Shown here one piece after another: positions 41,568 through 49,808 of a stretch of DNA of 64,000 bases (position 1 is its first letter; every line of letters begins with the position of its first letter). The stretch comes from Streptomyces sp. NBC_00459 (GTDB taxonomy: Bacteria; Actinomycetota; Actinomycetes; Streptomycetales; Streptomycetaceae). Location of the stretch: assembly GCF_036013955.1 (NCBI RefSeq), contig NZ_CP107903.1, forward strand, positions 4,588,001 to 4,652,000. Direction: 5' to 3'. The position numbers were made by a program, and so were the translations under genes. Below the pieces are notes generated by a model. That model did no database searches, was not told the origin of the DNA, and was given only the letters and a program-made list of their open reading frames with translations.

Positions 41568-43093
41568 CCGCCTGCCTCCTCCGTGTGGAGCGGTATCTCG
41601 ACGGTGAAGACGGCACCGCCCTCGGGCCGGTTCCCCGCGTGGATCGTGCCGCCGTGCAGCCTCACGTTCTCCAGGGTGATCGCCAGTCCCAGGCCGCTGC
41701 CCTCCGAACGGGTGCGGGCCGCGTCGACCTTGTAGAAGCGGTCGAAGATGCGCGGGAGCGACTCGGGGACGATCCCGGGTCCGCTGTCCGCCACCTCGGT
41801 GATCAGCACGGTCGAGCCCGGAGAGCGTTCCTCGGTGCGCAGCCGTACCGTGACGGGCGTGCCGCCGTGCCGCAGGGCGTTGCCGACGAGGTTGGCGATC
41901 ACGACGTCGAAGCGGCGCGGGTCGAGCCGGGCCCGGATTCCGCCGGGCAGTTCGACACGGATCCGGTCGTCGGTCCAGTGCCGGTGCCGCAGGGTGTTGC
42001 GGATGGCCTCGGCGACATCCACCTCGTCGGCGTTCAGTTCTGCCGCGCGGGCGTCGAAGCGGGAGATCTCCATCAGGTCCTCGACGAGCACGGCGAGCTT
42101 TCCGGTCTCCGAGCTGACCAGCCGGACCGCCCGGGCGGTGTCGGCGTCCAGGCCGTCCGCGTCCTCGTCGAGGACCCCGGTGACGGCGAGCATCGCGGCG
42201 AGGGGGGTGCGCAGTTCGTGCGAGACGTCGGAGGCGAAACGGCGGGCGCGTTCCTCGGCCTCACGCAACTCCCTTACAGAACACTCCAGTTGGCCCGCCG
42301 ACTCGTTGAAGGTGCGTGCCAGGTCGGCCAGTTCGTCGCTGCCTCGCACCGGAATCCGGGTGTCGAGTCGGCCGCTTCCCATGCTCCGGGACGCCTCGCG
42401 CAGTTTCCGCACCGGGCGCAGCACGCTGCGTGCGGCGATCAGGCCGGGGATCAGCGCGACGGCCAGGCCCGGCAGGGCGCCGTCCCGGGCGGCCGTGAGG
42501 AGGGCGTCGACGTTGACCTGCTCATCGGTCATCCGCATGACGGCGTACAGGACGAGTCCGCTGGGCAGCACGCTGTTCGGGCTCGCCTTGAAGACCATGG
42601 GCATGGCGATGGTCAGATAGGGAACGCCGTCCTTGACGACCCGCTCGAAGCTGCCGTGGGGGTCGGCCCGCGCGGCGCGGCGCAGTCCGGGCGTGATGAC
42701 GGTGGAGACGGGGTTCTCGCCCGAGGAGGCGCGGATCGAACCGTACTCGGCGAACACCACCCAGGGGTGCGGCTTGCCCTTGCGGGCGATGTCCCGCAGG
42801 ACCTCCTCCATGCCCTCGGCCTGTACGGGCAGGTCGAAGGCCGTCTGCTGGACCTGGTCGCGGAACGACGTGACCGCCGTGTCCTGAGCGGTCTGCAGCA
42901 GCGCGGTACGGGCCTCACGGTAGGTCAGCGCGGACGTCGTGCCGGCGCTGACGCCCGCGACCAGCAGGAAGGCGAGCAACAGCCGCGTACGCAGGCCGAA
43001 CGCCCTGATCCGCGACCGGTCGTCGGCGGCGGGAACGCCCTGTCCCGCCTCCTTGCCGCGGCGCGGTGGAGCAGGGCGGGCACCGGTGGTCAC
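41564..43093 (-). CDS. Sensor histidine kinase
   Basis: This 509-residue membrane kinase has helix 1 (RLLLAFLLVAGVSAGTTSAL) at about residues 38-57, an extracytoplasmic sensor of ~150 residues and helix 2 near 210-225 (LPGLAVALIPGLIAA). HAMP, HisKA (FASDVSHELRTPLAAM) and HATPase (VIANLVGNALRHGG, DSGPGIVPESLPRIFDRFYKVD, GSGLGLAI) follow. The GTG start at 43093 overlaps the response-regulator stop. The pair resembles AfsQ1/AfsQ2 and CseB/CseC and should respond to an envelope signal. Confidence 0.92.
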   Translation of the reverse strand: MTTGARPAPPRRGKEAGQGVPAADDRSRIRAFGLRTRLLLAFLLVAGVSAGTTSALTYREARTALLQTAQDTAVTSFRDQVQQTAFDLPVQAEGMEEVLRDIARKGKPHPWVVFAEYGSIRASSGENPVSTVITPGLRRAARADPHGSFERVVKDGVPYLTIAMPMVFKASPNSVLPSGLVLYAVMRMTDEQVNVDALLTAARDGALPGLAVALIPGLIAARSVLRPVRKLREASRSMGSGRLDTRIPVRGSDELADLARTFNESAGQLECSVRELREAEERARRFASDVSHELRTPLAAMLAVTGVLDEDADGLDADTARAVRLVSSETGKLAVLVEDLMEISRFDARAAELNADEVDVAEAIRNTLRHRHWTDDRIRVELPGGIRARLDPRRFDVVIANLVGNALRHGGTPVTVRLRTEERSPGSTVLITEVADSGPGIVPESLPRIFDRFYKVDAARTRSEGSGLGLAITLENVRLHGGTIHAGNRPEGGAVFTVEIPLHTEEAGG

Positions 43094-43773
43094 AGCGGCC
43101 CGAAGCGGTAGCCGAAGCCCCGCAGTGTCTGGACGTAGCGGGGGCTGCCGACCTCGTCCTCGATCTTGCCGCGCAGCCGGGCGACACACGCGTCGACCAG
43201 CCGGGCGTCGGCGTGGTAGCTGTGGTCCCAGACGTGCTCCAGCAGTTGCTGCCGGCTGAACACCTGCTCGGGGGCGGCGGAGAGGTGCAGCAGGAGCTTG
43301 AGCTCGGAGGGGGCGAGCGCGACCGGCCGGCCGGTCTTGGTGACGGTCAGCCCACCCCGGTCGATGGTGAGTTCGCCGTAGACCTCGATGGCCGGACGCC
43401 CCGGGCCGCTGTCCTCGATGCGGCGCAGTACGGCACGGATCCGGGCCTCGATCACCTCGGGACGGGCGGGCTTGACGATGTAGTCGTCGGCGCCGGCCTC
43501 CAGGCCGATGACCACGTCGAAGTCGTCGCTGCGCGCGGTGAGCATGATGATCGGCAGCTGGCTGTGCTCGCGGACCCGCCGGCAGACCTGTACGCCGTTC
43601 ATTCCGGGCAGCATCAGGTCCAGCAGCAGCAGATCGGGGCGGAACTCGGCCAGCGCGGCGAGGCCCGCCTCGCCGGTCGCGGCAGCCCGTATCTCGTGGC
43701 CGCGGCGGCGCAGACCGAGTTCGACCCCCTCGCGTACGGCAGGGTCGTCCTCGATGAGGAGCACGCGGGGCAT
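43090..43773 (-). CDS. OmpR-family response regulator
   Basis: This 227-residue regulator has a receiver domain with acidic pocket VLLIEDDPAVR, phospho-acceptor Asp in LLLLDLMLPGMNG and Lys in DDYIVKPA. A winged HTH (LAPSELKLLLHLS ... DARLVDACVARLRGKIEDEVGSPRYVQTLRGFGYRFG) follows. It is close in type to AfsQ1. It begins 23 bp after the MurJ stop on the same strand, so it is probably co-transcribed with the two cell-wall genes and may also regulate them. Confidence 0.93.
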   Translation of the reverse strand: MPRVLLIEDDPAVREGVELGLRRRGHEIRAAATGEAGLAALAEFRPDLLLLDLMLPGMNGVQVCRRVREHSQLPIIMLTARSDDFDVVIGLEAGADDYIVKPARPEVIEARIRAVLRRIEDSGPGRPAIEVYGELTIDRGGLTVTKTGRPVALAPSELKLLLHLSAAPEQVFSRQQLLEHVWDHSYHADARLVDACVARLRGKIEDEVGSPRYVQTLRGFGYRFGPL

Positions 43774-43796
43774 CGGCGGTTCTCCCTAGGTGGTGG

Positions 43797-45485
43797 TCAG
43801 GTCCGGGTCCGTCTCCGGCGCAGGCCGGAGAGCAGCGCGTCGAGTTCGGTCAGGCGCAGCGGACGGGTGAGCAGGGCAAAGGTGAGGACGACGACAACCG
43901 CGCCGGCAGTTGCGGCGGCCGGGGCCCCCGCTCGTACCGCGCCCAGGGCCGCGAGGTGGCCCAGCGCGGTGGCGGGGACGGCGGCGAGCAGCAGCCGCGC
44001 GTGGGCGCCGACGGCGGACGACCGCAGCGGGTGGGCGACGGCGAGCCGGCGGCTCAGCACCAGGCCGGTCACCGCCCAGCCCGCGCACAGCGCGAGCGAG
44101 TACGCCGCCGCCATGCCCGTCACGGCCCAGCGGGCCGGCAGCAGATGTGCGGCGGCCAGGGAGAGTCCCGCGTTGAGGGCGACGATCACGAGGTTGAGCA
44201 GGAACGGCGTACGGGTGTCGGAGAGCGCGTAGAAGGCGCGGGACAGGACGTACTGACCCGACAGGGCGACGAGTCCCGGCGCGAAGGCCATCAGGATCCC
44301 GGCCATGGCGGCCGTGTCGTCGGCGCTGGTCCTGCCGTACCCGAAGACCAGAGCCATCACCGGCTGGGCGAGGGCGAACAGCGCGCAGGCGGCGGGGACG
44401 ACCGCCGAGGCGCAGACGCGCAGGGCGTGGGAGACGTCGCGGCGCACGGCGGCGGTGTCCCCGTCGGCGGCTGCCGCGCTCATCCGGGGCATCAGCGCGG
44501 TCACCACGGAGACGGTGATGATGCCGTGGGGTACGACCCACAGGGCATAGGCGTTGTTGTACGCGCCGTATCCGGGGCCGCCGTCGAGGCCCGCGGTGGT
44601 GGCGAGGCGGGTGGTGACCCAGTACGCGGCCTGGTTGGCGAGGACCAGCAGCACCAGCCAGCCGGCCGAGCGCAGCGGGCGGGTCAGTCCGCTGCCGCGC
44701 CAGTCGAAGCGGGGCCGCCAGCGGAAACGGGCGGCGCGCAGCGCGGGGACGAGGGCGAGCGCCTGGACGGCGATACCGGCGGTCGTGCCCCAGCCGAGCA
44801 CGGCGGTCCCGGCCGGGGTGAGCGTGTCTCCGCGCCCCGTGCCCGGAGAGAGGTACAGGGCCAGGTACAGGCCGAAGACGGTGATGACGACGACGTTGTT
44901 CAGGACCGGCGTCCACATCATCGCGCCGAACCGGCCGCGTGCGTTGAGGACCTGTCCGAGCAGCGTGAACAGTCCGAGGAAGAAGATCTGGGGCAGGCAG
45001 TAGCGGGCGAACGCGACGGTCATCGCCGCCTGGCCGCCGGTGTAGTCGGTGTACGCGTCGACGAGTCCGGGCGCCGCCCACACGGCGGTCACGGTGATCG
45101 CCAGCAGGGCCACGACGCAGACGGTGACGAGCCGGTCGGTGTACGCGGCACCCCCGTCGTCGTGCTCCTTGGCGGCCTTGACCAGCTCGGGCACGAAGAC
45201 GGCGTTCAGTGAGCCGCCGAGGAGCAGCATGTAGACGATGGTGGGCAGGGCGTTGCCGACCGCGTAGCCGTCGGCGACGGGCCCGATGGTCCCCAGCGCC
45301 GCCGCGACCACGGCGGACCGGGCGAAACCGGTGGCCCGGCCGACGACGGATCCGACGGCCATGACGGCACTGCTGCGAGCCGTGCTGCTACTTGCCGTGC
45401 TGCCGCTGCTTGCCGTACTGCCGCCCGCCGTCGGCGGCGCGGTCGCCACGCTCGGCGTCCTCTGCTGTGGCTGTCGCTGCTTCAT
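43797..45485 (-). CDS. murJ: MurJ/MviN-type lipid flippase
   Basis: This 562-residue MOP-superfamily membrane protein has about 14 helices. It has the MurJ patterns SVVGRATGFARSAVVAAALG, LLLGGSLNAVFVPELV, RYCLPQIFFLGLFTLLGQVLNARGRFGAMMWTPVLNNVV and SRAFYALSDTRTPF. MurJ flips lipid II for peptidoglycan synthesis. The N-terminal ~40 residues are Ser/Thr/Ala-rich. The ATG overlaps the FemX-like stop by 4 bp. Pairing with a FemX-like gene and a two-component system suggests an accessory, regulated flippase rather than the only MurJ of the cell. Confidence 0.9.
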   Translation of the reverse strand: MKQRQPQQRTPSVATAPPTAGGSTASSGSTASSSTARSSAVMAVGSVVGRATGFARSAVVAAALGTIGPVADGYAVGNALPTIVYMLLLGGSLNAVFVPELVKAAKEHDDGGAAYTDRLVTVCVVALLAITVTAVWAAPGLVDAYTDYTGGQAAMTVAFARYCLPQIFFLGLFTLLGQVLNARGRFGAMMWTPVLNNVVVITVFGLYLALYLSPGTGRGDTLTPAGTAVLGWGTTAGIAVQALALVPALRAARFRWRPRFDWRGSGLTRPLRSAGWLVLLVLANQAAYWVTTRLATTAGLDGGPGYGAYNNAYALWVVPHGIITVSVVTALMPRMSAAAADGDTAAVRRDVSHALRVCASAVVPAACALFALAQPVMALVFGYGRTSADDTAAMAGILMAFAPGLVALSGQYVLSRAFYALSDTRTPFLLNLVIVALNAGLSLAAAHLLPARWAVTGMAAAYSLALCAGWAVTGLVLSRRLAVAHPLRSSAVGAHARLLLAAVPATALGHLAALGAVRAGAPAAATAGAVVVVLTFALLTRPLRLTELDALLSGLRRRRTRT

Positions 45486-46678
45486 CGGCGGTTCAGGTAC
45501 GCCTGGAAGGCGCGGTAGAGCGCGTGGTTGGCGCTGCCGCCCAACGGTCGCTCCCATTCACCCAGCGTCTCGACGACCTGTCCCCCGGTGCCGAGCTTCC
45601 ATCGCAGCAGCCCGTACGCGCGTTCCTCGGGATCGAGGGTGGAGGGCACCCCCCGCATGTCGTAGACGTCGGCGCCCAGGGCGTGGGCGTCCAGCAGCAT
45701 CCGCCACTGCAGGGCGTTGGAGGGCCGGACCTCGCGACGGTGGTCGGCCGAGGCGCCGGTCTGGTACCAGGCCCGGCGGCCCACCGTGATCATCGTGTGG
45801 GCGGCGAGGATCTCTCCCTGATGACGGGCGAGGTAGAGCTTCATCCGGCCTGGTTCCTCGGCGTTGAGCGCCGCGTACTGACGCTCGTAGTAGGCGAGCG
45901 AGCGGCCGAGCCGGAACCCGTCGCGTCGCTCGGTGATGCCCAGCAGCCGGTGGAACTCGGGGAGTTCGGCCGCGCTGCCCACCACCACCTCCACGCCCTC
46001 CTTCCGGGCCCGGCGCACATTGCGGCGCCACTCCTGGTTGAGCCCGGACCACAGGTCCTCCGTGGTGCGTCCGGCGAGCGGCACCCGGAAGACGTGCCGG
46101 GGCTGGGCGTCGCCGTCCGCTCCGGTCCCGTCGCCACCGCAGCGGCGCCAGTCCCGGGCCCGCAGCCGCTCGGCGACGGCGGTGCCGAGCGGGTCGACCT
46201 CACTGGCGAGGACGTCGCCCAGGCGTCGACCCGGTCCGGTGAGCGGCTTGAGCAGGGCGGCGTCCCAGCGCCGGTAGGCGGGCGACGGGCCGATGCGCAC
46301 GGCGAAGGCGCCCGCGCTGCGCAGGTGTTCGAGGAGCGGGTCGAGCCAGCCGTCGACACCGGGGTCGTTCCAGTCGGCGACGGGCCCTTCGGGAAGGTAG
46401 GCGAAGTACTTGCGGGTGCCGGGGAACTGCCGCAGCAGCACCAGGGCCACGCCCGTCAGCTCGCCCGCCTCCGGATCCGGCCCCCAGCCGAGCAGTCGGG
46501 CGCGCCAGCCCTCCTTGACGTCGGCCCAGGACGGGCACTGCAGGAATCCGGCGCCGAGGGCCGCGCCGGCGGGGGACGCGAGGAAGGCGCGGTAGGTCTC
46601 CGCGGTGATGGTTCGCAGGGCCACGCCCGGGTGTTGTGCCTGGGGCACGTGGCTGGGCGGCACGAGCAGCGCTGACAC
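45482..46678 (-). CDS. FemX/FemAB-type peptidoglycan branch aminoacyltransferase
   Basis: This 398-residue protein has two GNAT-like FemAB domains. Features include FLQCPSWADVKEGW, FAYLPEGPVADW, LNQEWRRNVRRARKEGVEVV, ITERRDGFRLGRSLAYYERQY and the late DMRGVPSTLDPEERAYGLLRWKLGTGG. FemX enzymes add the first branch amino acid, usually glycine in Streptomyces, to lipid II from aminoacyl-tRNA. It heads the leftward five-gene operon. The start codon is GTG. Confidence 0.9.
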   Translation of the reverse strand: MSALLVPPSHVPQAQHPGVALRTITAETYRAFLASPAGAALGAGFLQCPSWADVKEGWRARLLGWGPDPEAGELTGVALVLLRQFPGTRKYFAYLPEGPVADWNDPGVDGWLDPLLEHLRSAGAFAVRIGPSPAYRRWDAALLKPLTGPGRRLGDVLASEVDPLGTAVAERLRARDWRRCGGDGTGADGDAQPRHVFRVPLAGRTTEDLWSGLNQEWRRNVRRARKEGVEVVVGSAAELPEFHRLLGITERRDGFRLGRSLAYYERQYAALNAEEPGRMKLYLARHQGEILAAHTMITVGRRAWYQTGASADHRREVRPSNALQWRMLLDAHALGADVYDMRGVPSTLDPEERAYGLLRWKLGTGGQVVETLGEWERPLGGSANHALYRAFQAYLNRR

Positions 46679-46898
46679 AGTCCGGTCCTCTCCTTCTCCC
46701 CGGGCATTTCGCGGGGTCGCAAAGGATGCTCACAGCGGCCCGTGACCGCTCCGTCCGGCGAATGTGACCGGACGATGACCGTTCCTCACCAGTCGCCGTC
46801 ACATGGCTCCACAGCGGCTGACCTCGGTTTTTCCGGATCTACAGTCACCACATCGCCGACTCTGGCCCACCTCGTTCCCGCCCTTCCCGGAGGTTGCG

Positions 46899-48131
46899 TT
46901 GTCCTCGCTGTCCCCGTCGTTTCGGTTGTCCCGCACCCGCGTACTCGCCCATGCCCGCGTCCGGGCCGTCGTCGTGGCCGCCCTGCTGGCGCCGCTCGCC
47001 GCCTGCTCGTCGAGCGCCTCCCCCACCGCCCCGGAGACCAAGGTGAAGCCGGGCGGCGGCGACCGCCCCGTCACGGTCGCCGTCACCCCCACGGGAGAAC
47101 AGGTCCCGGCGGGCAGGCCGGTGAGGGTCACGGCCACCGGCGGCAGGCTCACCTCGGTGACCGTCACCGACGCCGAGGGCCACCGGCTCGCCGGCAGGGC
47201 CGCCGCCGACGGCCGGTCGTGGGTCTCCGACCGCAAGTCCGTACCCGGCGCCGCGTACACGGTGACGGCGGCGACCCGGACCGAGGGCGGAACCACCAGG
47301 AGCACCAGGGCCGCCTTCACCACGGCTCCGGCCGCCAAGGTCAACAAGGTCGACTGGCGACCGGGGGCGGGCGCCACCGTCGGCATCGCCCAGCCGATCT
47401 CCCTGGTCTTCGACTTTCCCGTCAGGAACCGGGCCGAGGTCGAGAAGCAGCTCAAACTCACCACCTCGAACGGCACCGAGGGATCCTGGGGCTGGATAAC
47501 CGACTGGTCGGGCAGGGACCGGGTGGACTGGCGGCCCCGGACGTACTGGAAGCCCGGCACCAAGGTCACGCTGAACGCCGAGCTGAACGGCACCGACTCG
47601 GGCACCGACGGCGGCTGGTTCGTACGCGACTACACGACCGCCTTCACCATCGGCGCCCAGCAGATCGTCAAGGTCGACCTCGACAGCCACCGGCTCACCC
47701 TCGTACGCGACGGCGAGACCGTCCGGCGCATACCGGTCTCCGGCGGCACGCCCGGCGGCGACAAGCGCTCCTGGCGCGGAACCGCCGTACTCATGGCCAA
47801 GGAGGGCACGATCAACATGAACTCCGAGACGGTGGGCCTGGGCAACACCTACGACAAGATGGTCGACCACTCGATGCGGCTGACCTGGTCGGGCATGTAC
47901 GCGCACGCCGCCCCGTGGAACGCCCCGTACTTCGGCAGGGCCAACCACAGTTCCGGATGCATAGGGATGAGCGACGCGGACGCGGCCTGGTTCTACGGGC
48001 AGGTACGGCCGGGCGACCCCTTCGAGATCACCGGCAGGGACACCAAGGGCGTGGTCGCGCCCGGCAACGGCTTCGGCGCGTGGAACCTGTCGTGGACCGA
48101 GTGGCGGGAGAGGAGCGCGCTGCGCCGATAG
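46899..48131 (+). CDS. L,D-transpeptidase lipoprotein with Ig-like domains
   Basis: This 410-residue exported enzyme has lipobox LAPLAAC, two Ig-like domains (about residues 50-165 and 165-260) and a YkuD catalytic domain ending HSSGCIGMSDADAAWFYGQV. The layout is that of mycobacterial LdtMt2-type enzymes that make 3-3 peptidoglycan cross-links. The TTG start at 46899 is chosen because GGAGG lies 5 bp upstream and the signal peptide follows; a longer frame opens at 46803. It is divergent from the FemX operon. Confidence 0.9.
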   Translation: MSSLSPSFRLSRTRVLAHARVRAVVVAALLAPLAACSSSASPTAPETKVKPGGGDRPVTVAVTPTGEQVPAGRPVRVTATGGRLTSVTVTDAEGHRLAGRAAADGRSWVSDRKSVPGAAYTVTAATRTEGGTTRSTRAAFTTAPAAKVNKVDWRPGAGATVGIAQPISLVFDFPVRNRAEVEKQLKLTTSNGTEGSWGWITDWSGRDRVDWRPRTYWKPGTKVTLNAELNGTDSGTDGGWFVRDYTTAFTIGAQQIVKVDLDSHRLTLVRDGETVRRIPVSGGTPGGDKRSWRGTAVLMAKEGTINMNSETVGLGNTYDKMVDHSMRLTWSGMYAHAAPWNAPYFGRANHSSGCIGMSDADAAWFYGQVRPGDPFEITGRDTKGVVAPGNGFGAWNLSWTEWRERSALRR

Positions 48132-48221
48132 GCGGTCCGGGCACCTTTCGTGGCGCCGCGCCCGATCCTCCCGGTGCGGCGGCAGACGCATCTCCGGCCT
48201 GCGATTTCGCCCAGAGTGCAA

Positions 48222-48253
48222 CCAATCCGAGGTCTCGGCAGGAACGGATTACG
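48222..48253 (+). promoter_or_regulatory. Probable SigK-type promoter of sigK
   Basis: CCAATCC, 19 bp, then ATTACG, ending 31 bp before the sigK start. The same elements with identical spacing occur on the other strand at 57664-57695, and a near copy lies at 49774-49805. Autoregulation by the ECF sigma factor is therefore likely. Confidence 0.7.
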
Positions 48254-48284
48254 CCCGGACATGTCCCGACCGTGGAGGCCCTCG

Positions 48285-48869
48285 GTGAAAGAAGCAGTGA
48301 GTATCGGCAGAAATCCGTCAGCCGGACCCGCCCTGGAGGAGTTGGTGGGCCAGGTGGCCCTCGGGGACGAGGACGCGTTCGCCGGGGTCTACGACGCCGT
48401 GGCGGGGCCGGTGCTGGGTGTCGTGCGTTCCGTGCTGCGGGATCAGGCGCAGTCGGAGGAGGTGACGCAGGAGGTGCTGGTGGAGGTGTGGCGGACCGCT
48501 CCCCGCTACCGGGCCGACCGGGGCACGGCCATCAACTGGATCCTCACGCTGGCGCACCGCCGGGCGGTGGACCGGGTGCGCTCGGTGGACGCCGCTGCCG
48601 CCCGGGACCACAAGGCCGCGTTGCTGGACCGGGTGCCCGAGTACGACGAGGTGGTCGAGCACGTGGAGGCACGGCTGGAGCGGGAACAGGTACGGCGGTG
48701 TGTGCGCACGCTGACCGAGCTCCAACGGCAGGCCGTCACCCTGGCGTACTACCGGGGGCTCACCTACCGCGAGGTGGCGGAGGCGCTGGCGCTTCCGCTG
48801 GGGACCGTCAAGACCCGACTGCGCGACGGGCTCATCCGGCTGCGCGACTGCCTGGGGGTGACCGCGTGA
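48285..48869 (+). CDS. sigK: ECF sigma factor SigK-like
   Basis: This 194-residue sigma-70-family ECF protein has region 2 (YDAVAGPVLGVVRSVLRDQAQSEEVTQEVLVEVWRTAPRY) and region 4 (LTELQRQAVTLAYYRGLTYREVAEALALPLGTVKTRLRDGLIRLRDCL). The neighbour set (rskA, fasciclin, DUF1295, CFA synthase, DUF1365, amine oxidase) is the one around mycobacterial sigK. The GTG start at 48285 follows GGAGG by 6 bp; an upstream ATG at 48261 is in frame but lacks a site. It overlaps rskA (GTGA). Confidence 0.9.
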   Translation: MKEAVSIGRNPSAGPALEELVGQVALGDEDAFAGVYDAVAGPVLGVVRSVLRDQAQSEEVTQEVLVEVWRTAPRYRADRGTAINWILTLAHRRAVDRVRSVDAAAARDHKAALLDRVPEYDEVVEHVEARLEREQVRRCVRTLTELQRQAVTLAYYRGLTYREVAEALALPLGTVKTRLRDGLIRLRDCLGVTA

Positions 48870-49618
48870 CGACCACCGATCTGCACCGGCTGACGGGCGC
48901 CTACGCCCTGCACGCCCTGTCCGACGCGGAGAACACCGCGTTCGAGCGTCATCTGACGGGCTGCGAGGCGTGCGCGCAGGAGACCGCCGAGCTGTCCGAG
49001 ACCGCGGCCCGCATGGGACTCGCCGTCGCCGCCGCACCCCCCGCCGGGCTGCGCGAACAGGTGCTGCACCGGATCACCGCGGTTCGCCAGGAGTCCCCCG
49101 GCGAACCGGGCCCGTCCCGCGCCGTCCGCGCCGGCCCACGGGCCCGGACGCTGTCCCGGTGGGCGCTCGCCGCCTGCCTGGCCGCGGCCACGGCGCTCGG
49201 CGGAACGGCCCTCTGGCAGCACCAGCGGGCCGAGGACGCACTCGCCCAGGCGCGCCGCGCCACGCAGGTCACGGACGAGATCGCCGCCGTACTGGCCGCC
49301 CCGGACGCCAGGACCCGGGCCGCCGGGCTGACCGGCGGTGCCACGGGTACGGTCGTCGTCTCCCGTGACCGGGACAGGGCCGTGTTCGTCGTCTCGGGGA
49401 TGACCCGTCCGCCCGGCGGGAAGGTCTACCAGCTGTGGTTCGACGAGGGCGGAGCCATGCGTCCGGCCGGCCTGATGGACCCCGCCCGCAGCGACCAGGC
49501 CATCCTGCTCCGGGGCGCCGTCGACGGGGCCTCGGGAATGGGCATCACCGTCGAACCCGACGGCGGCTCGAAGGAACCCACCTCCGCACCGCTCGCCGTG
49601 ATGACCTTCCCGGGCTGA
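48866..49618 (+). CDS. rskA: Anti-sigma-K factor RskA
   Basis: This 250-residue single-pass membrane protein has a cytoplasmic zinc anti-sigma domain with FERHLTGCEAC (HxxxCxxC), a membrane helix at about residues 95-113 and an extracytoplasmic RskA domain (PPGGKVYQLWFDEGGAMRPAGLM). It should hold SigK at the membrane until cut by regulated proteolysis. It is co-translated with sigK, which keeps the ratio fixed. Confidence 0.93.
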   Translation: MTTTDLHRLTGAYALHALSDAENTAFERHLTGCEACAQETAELSETAARMGLAVAAAPPAGLREQVLHRITAVRQESPGEPGPSRAVRAGPRARTLSRWALAACLAAATALGGTALWQHQRAEDALAQARRATQVTDEIAAVLAAPDARTRAAGLTGGATGTVVVSRDRDRAVFVVSGMTRPPGGKVYQLWFDEGGAMRPAGLMDPARSDQAILLRGAVDGASGMGITVEPDGGSKEPTSAPLAVMTFPG

Positions 49619-49773
49619 GCCGAACGGGACACCGTCGTGCCGTCTCCGTTACGGAGAACCTGGGCGGACAGGCACCGTACGGATGCCTGGCGGGGACGGG
49701 TCGCGTCCTTTTTCCGTAGCGGAGGCGGGTGCGGATTGGCCGGAAAGGGAAAATCATCCTTTCGTGGCGGCGA

Positions 49774-49805
49774 CCAATCCGCCCGGCTTCCGGGGCCGGA
49801 TTCCC
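49774..49805 (+). promoter_or_regulatory. Probable SigK-type promoter of the molybdoenzyme gene
   Basis: CCAATCC, 19 bp, then ATTCCC. Spacing is the same as at sigK. The GTG start is at 49809, only 4 bp after the -10-like element, so the mRNA may be leaderless. Confidence 0.55.
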
Positions 49806-49808
49806 CAC

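Noticed and set aside
43090..46678. Essential division/cell-wall locus with the main murJ
   Set aside because: The usual neighbours of the chromosomal murJ (parB, trxA, sigM region) are absent, so it was called accessory; certainty is limited without the genome.
46742..49618. Single 958-codon frame spanning L,D-transpeptidase, sigK and rskA
   Set aside because: Only its last 250 codons are real (rskA); the rest is out of frame with the transpeptidase and sigma genes.
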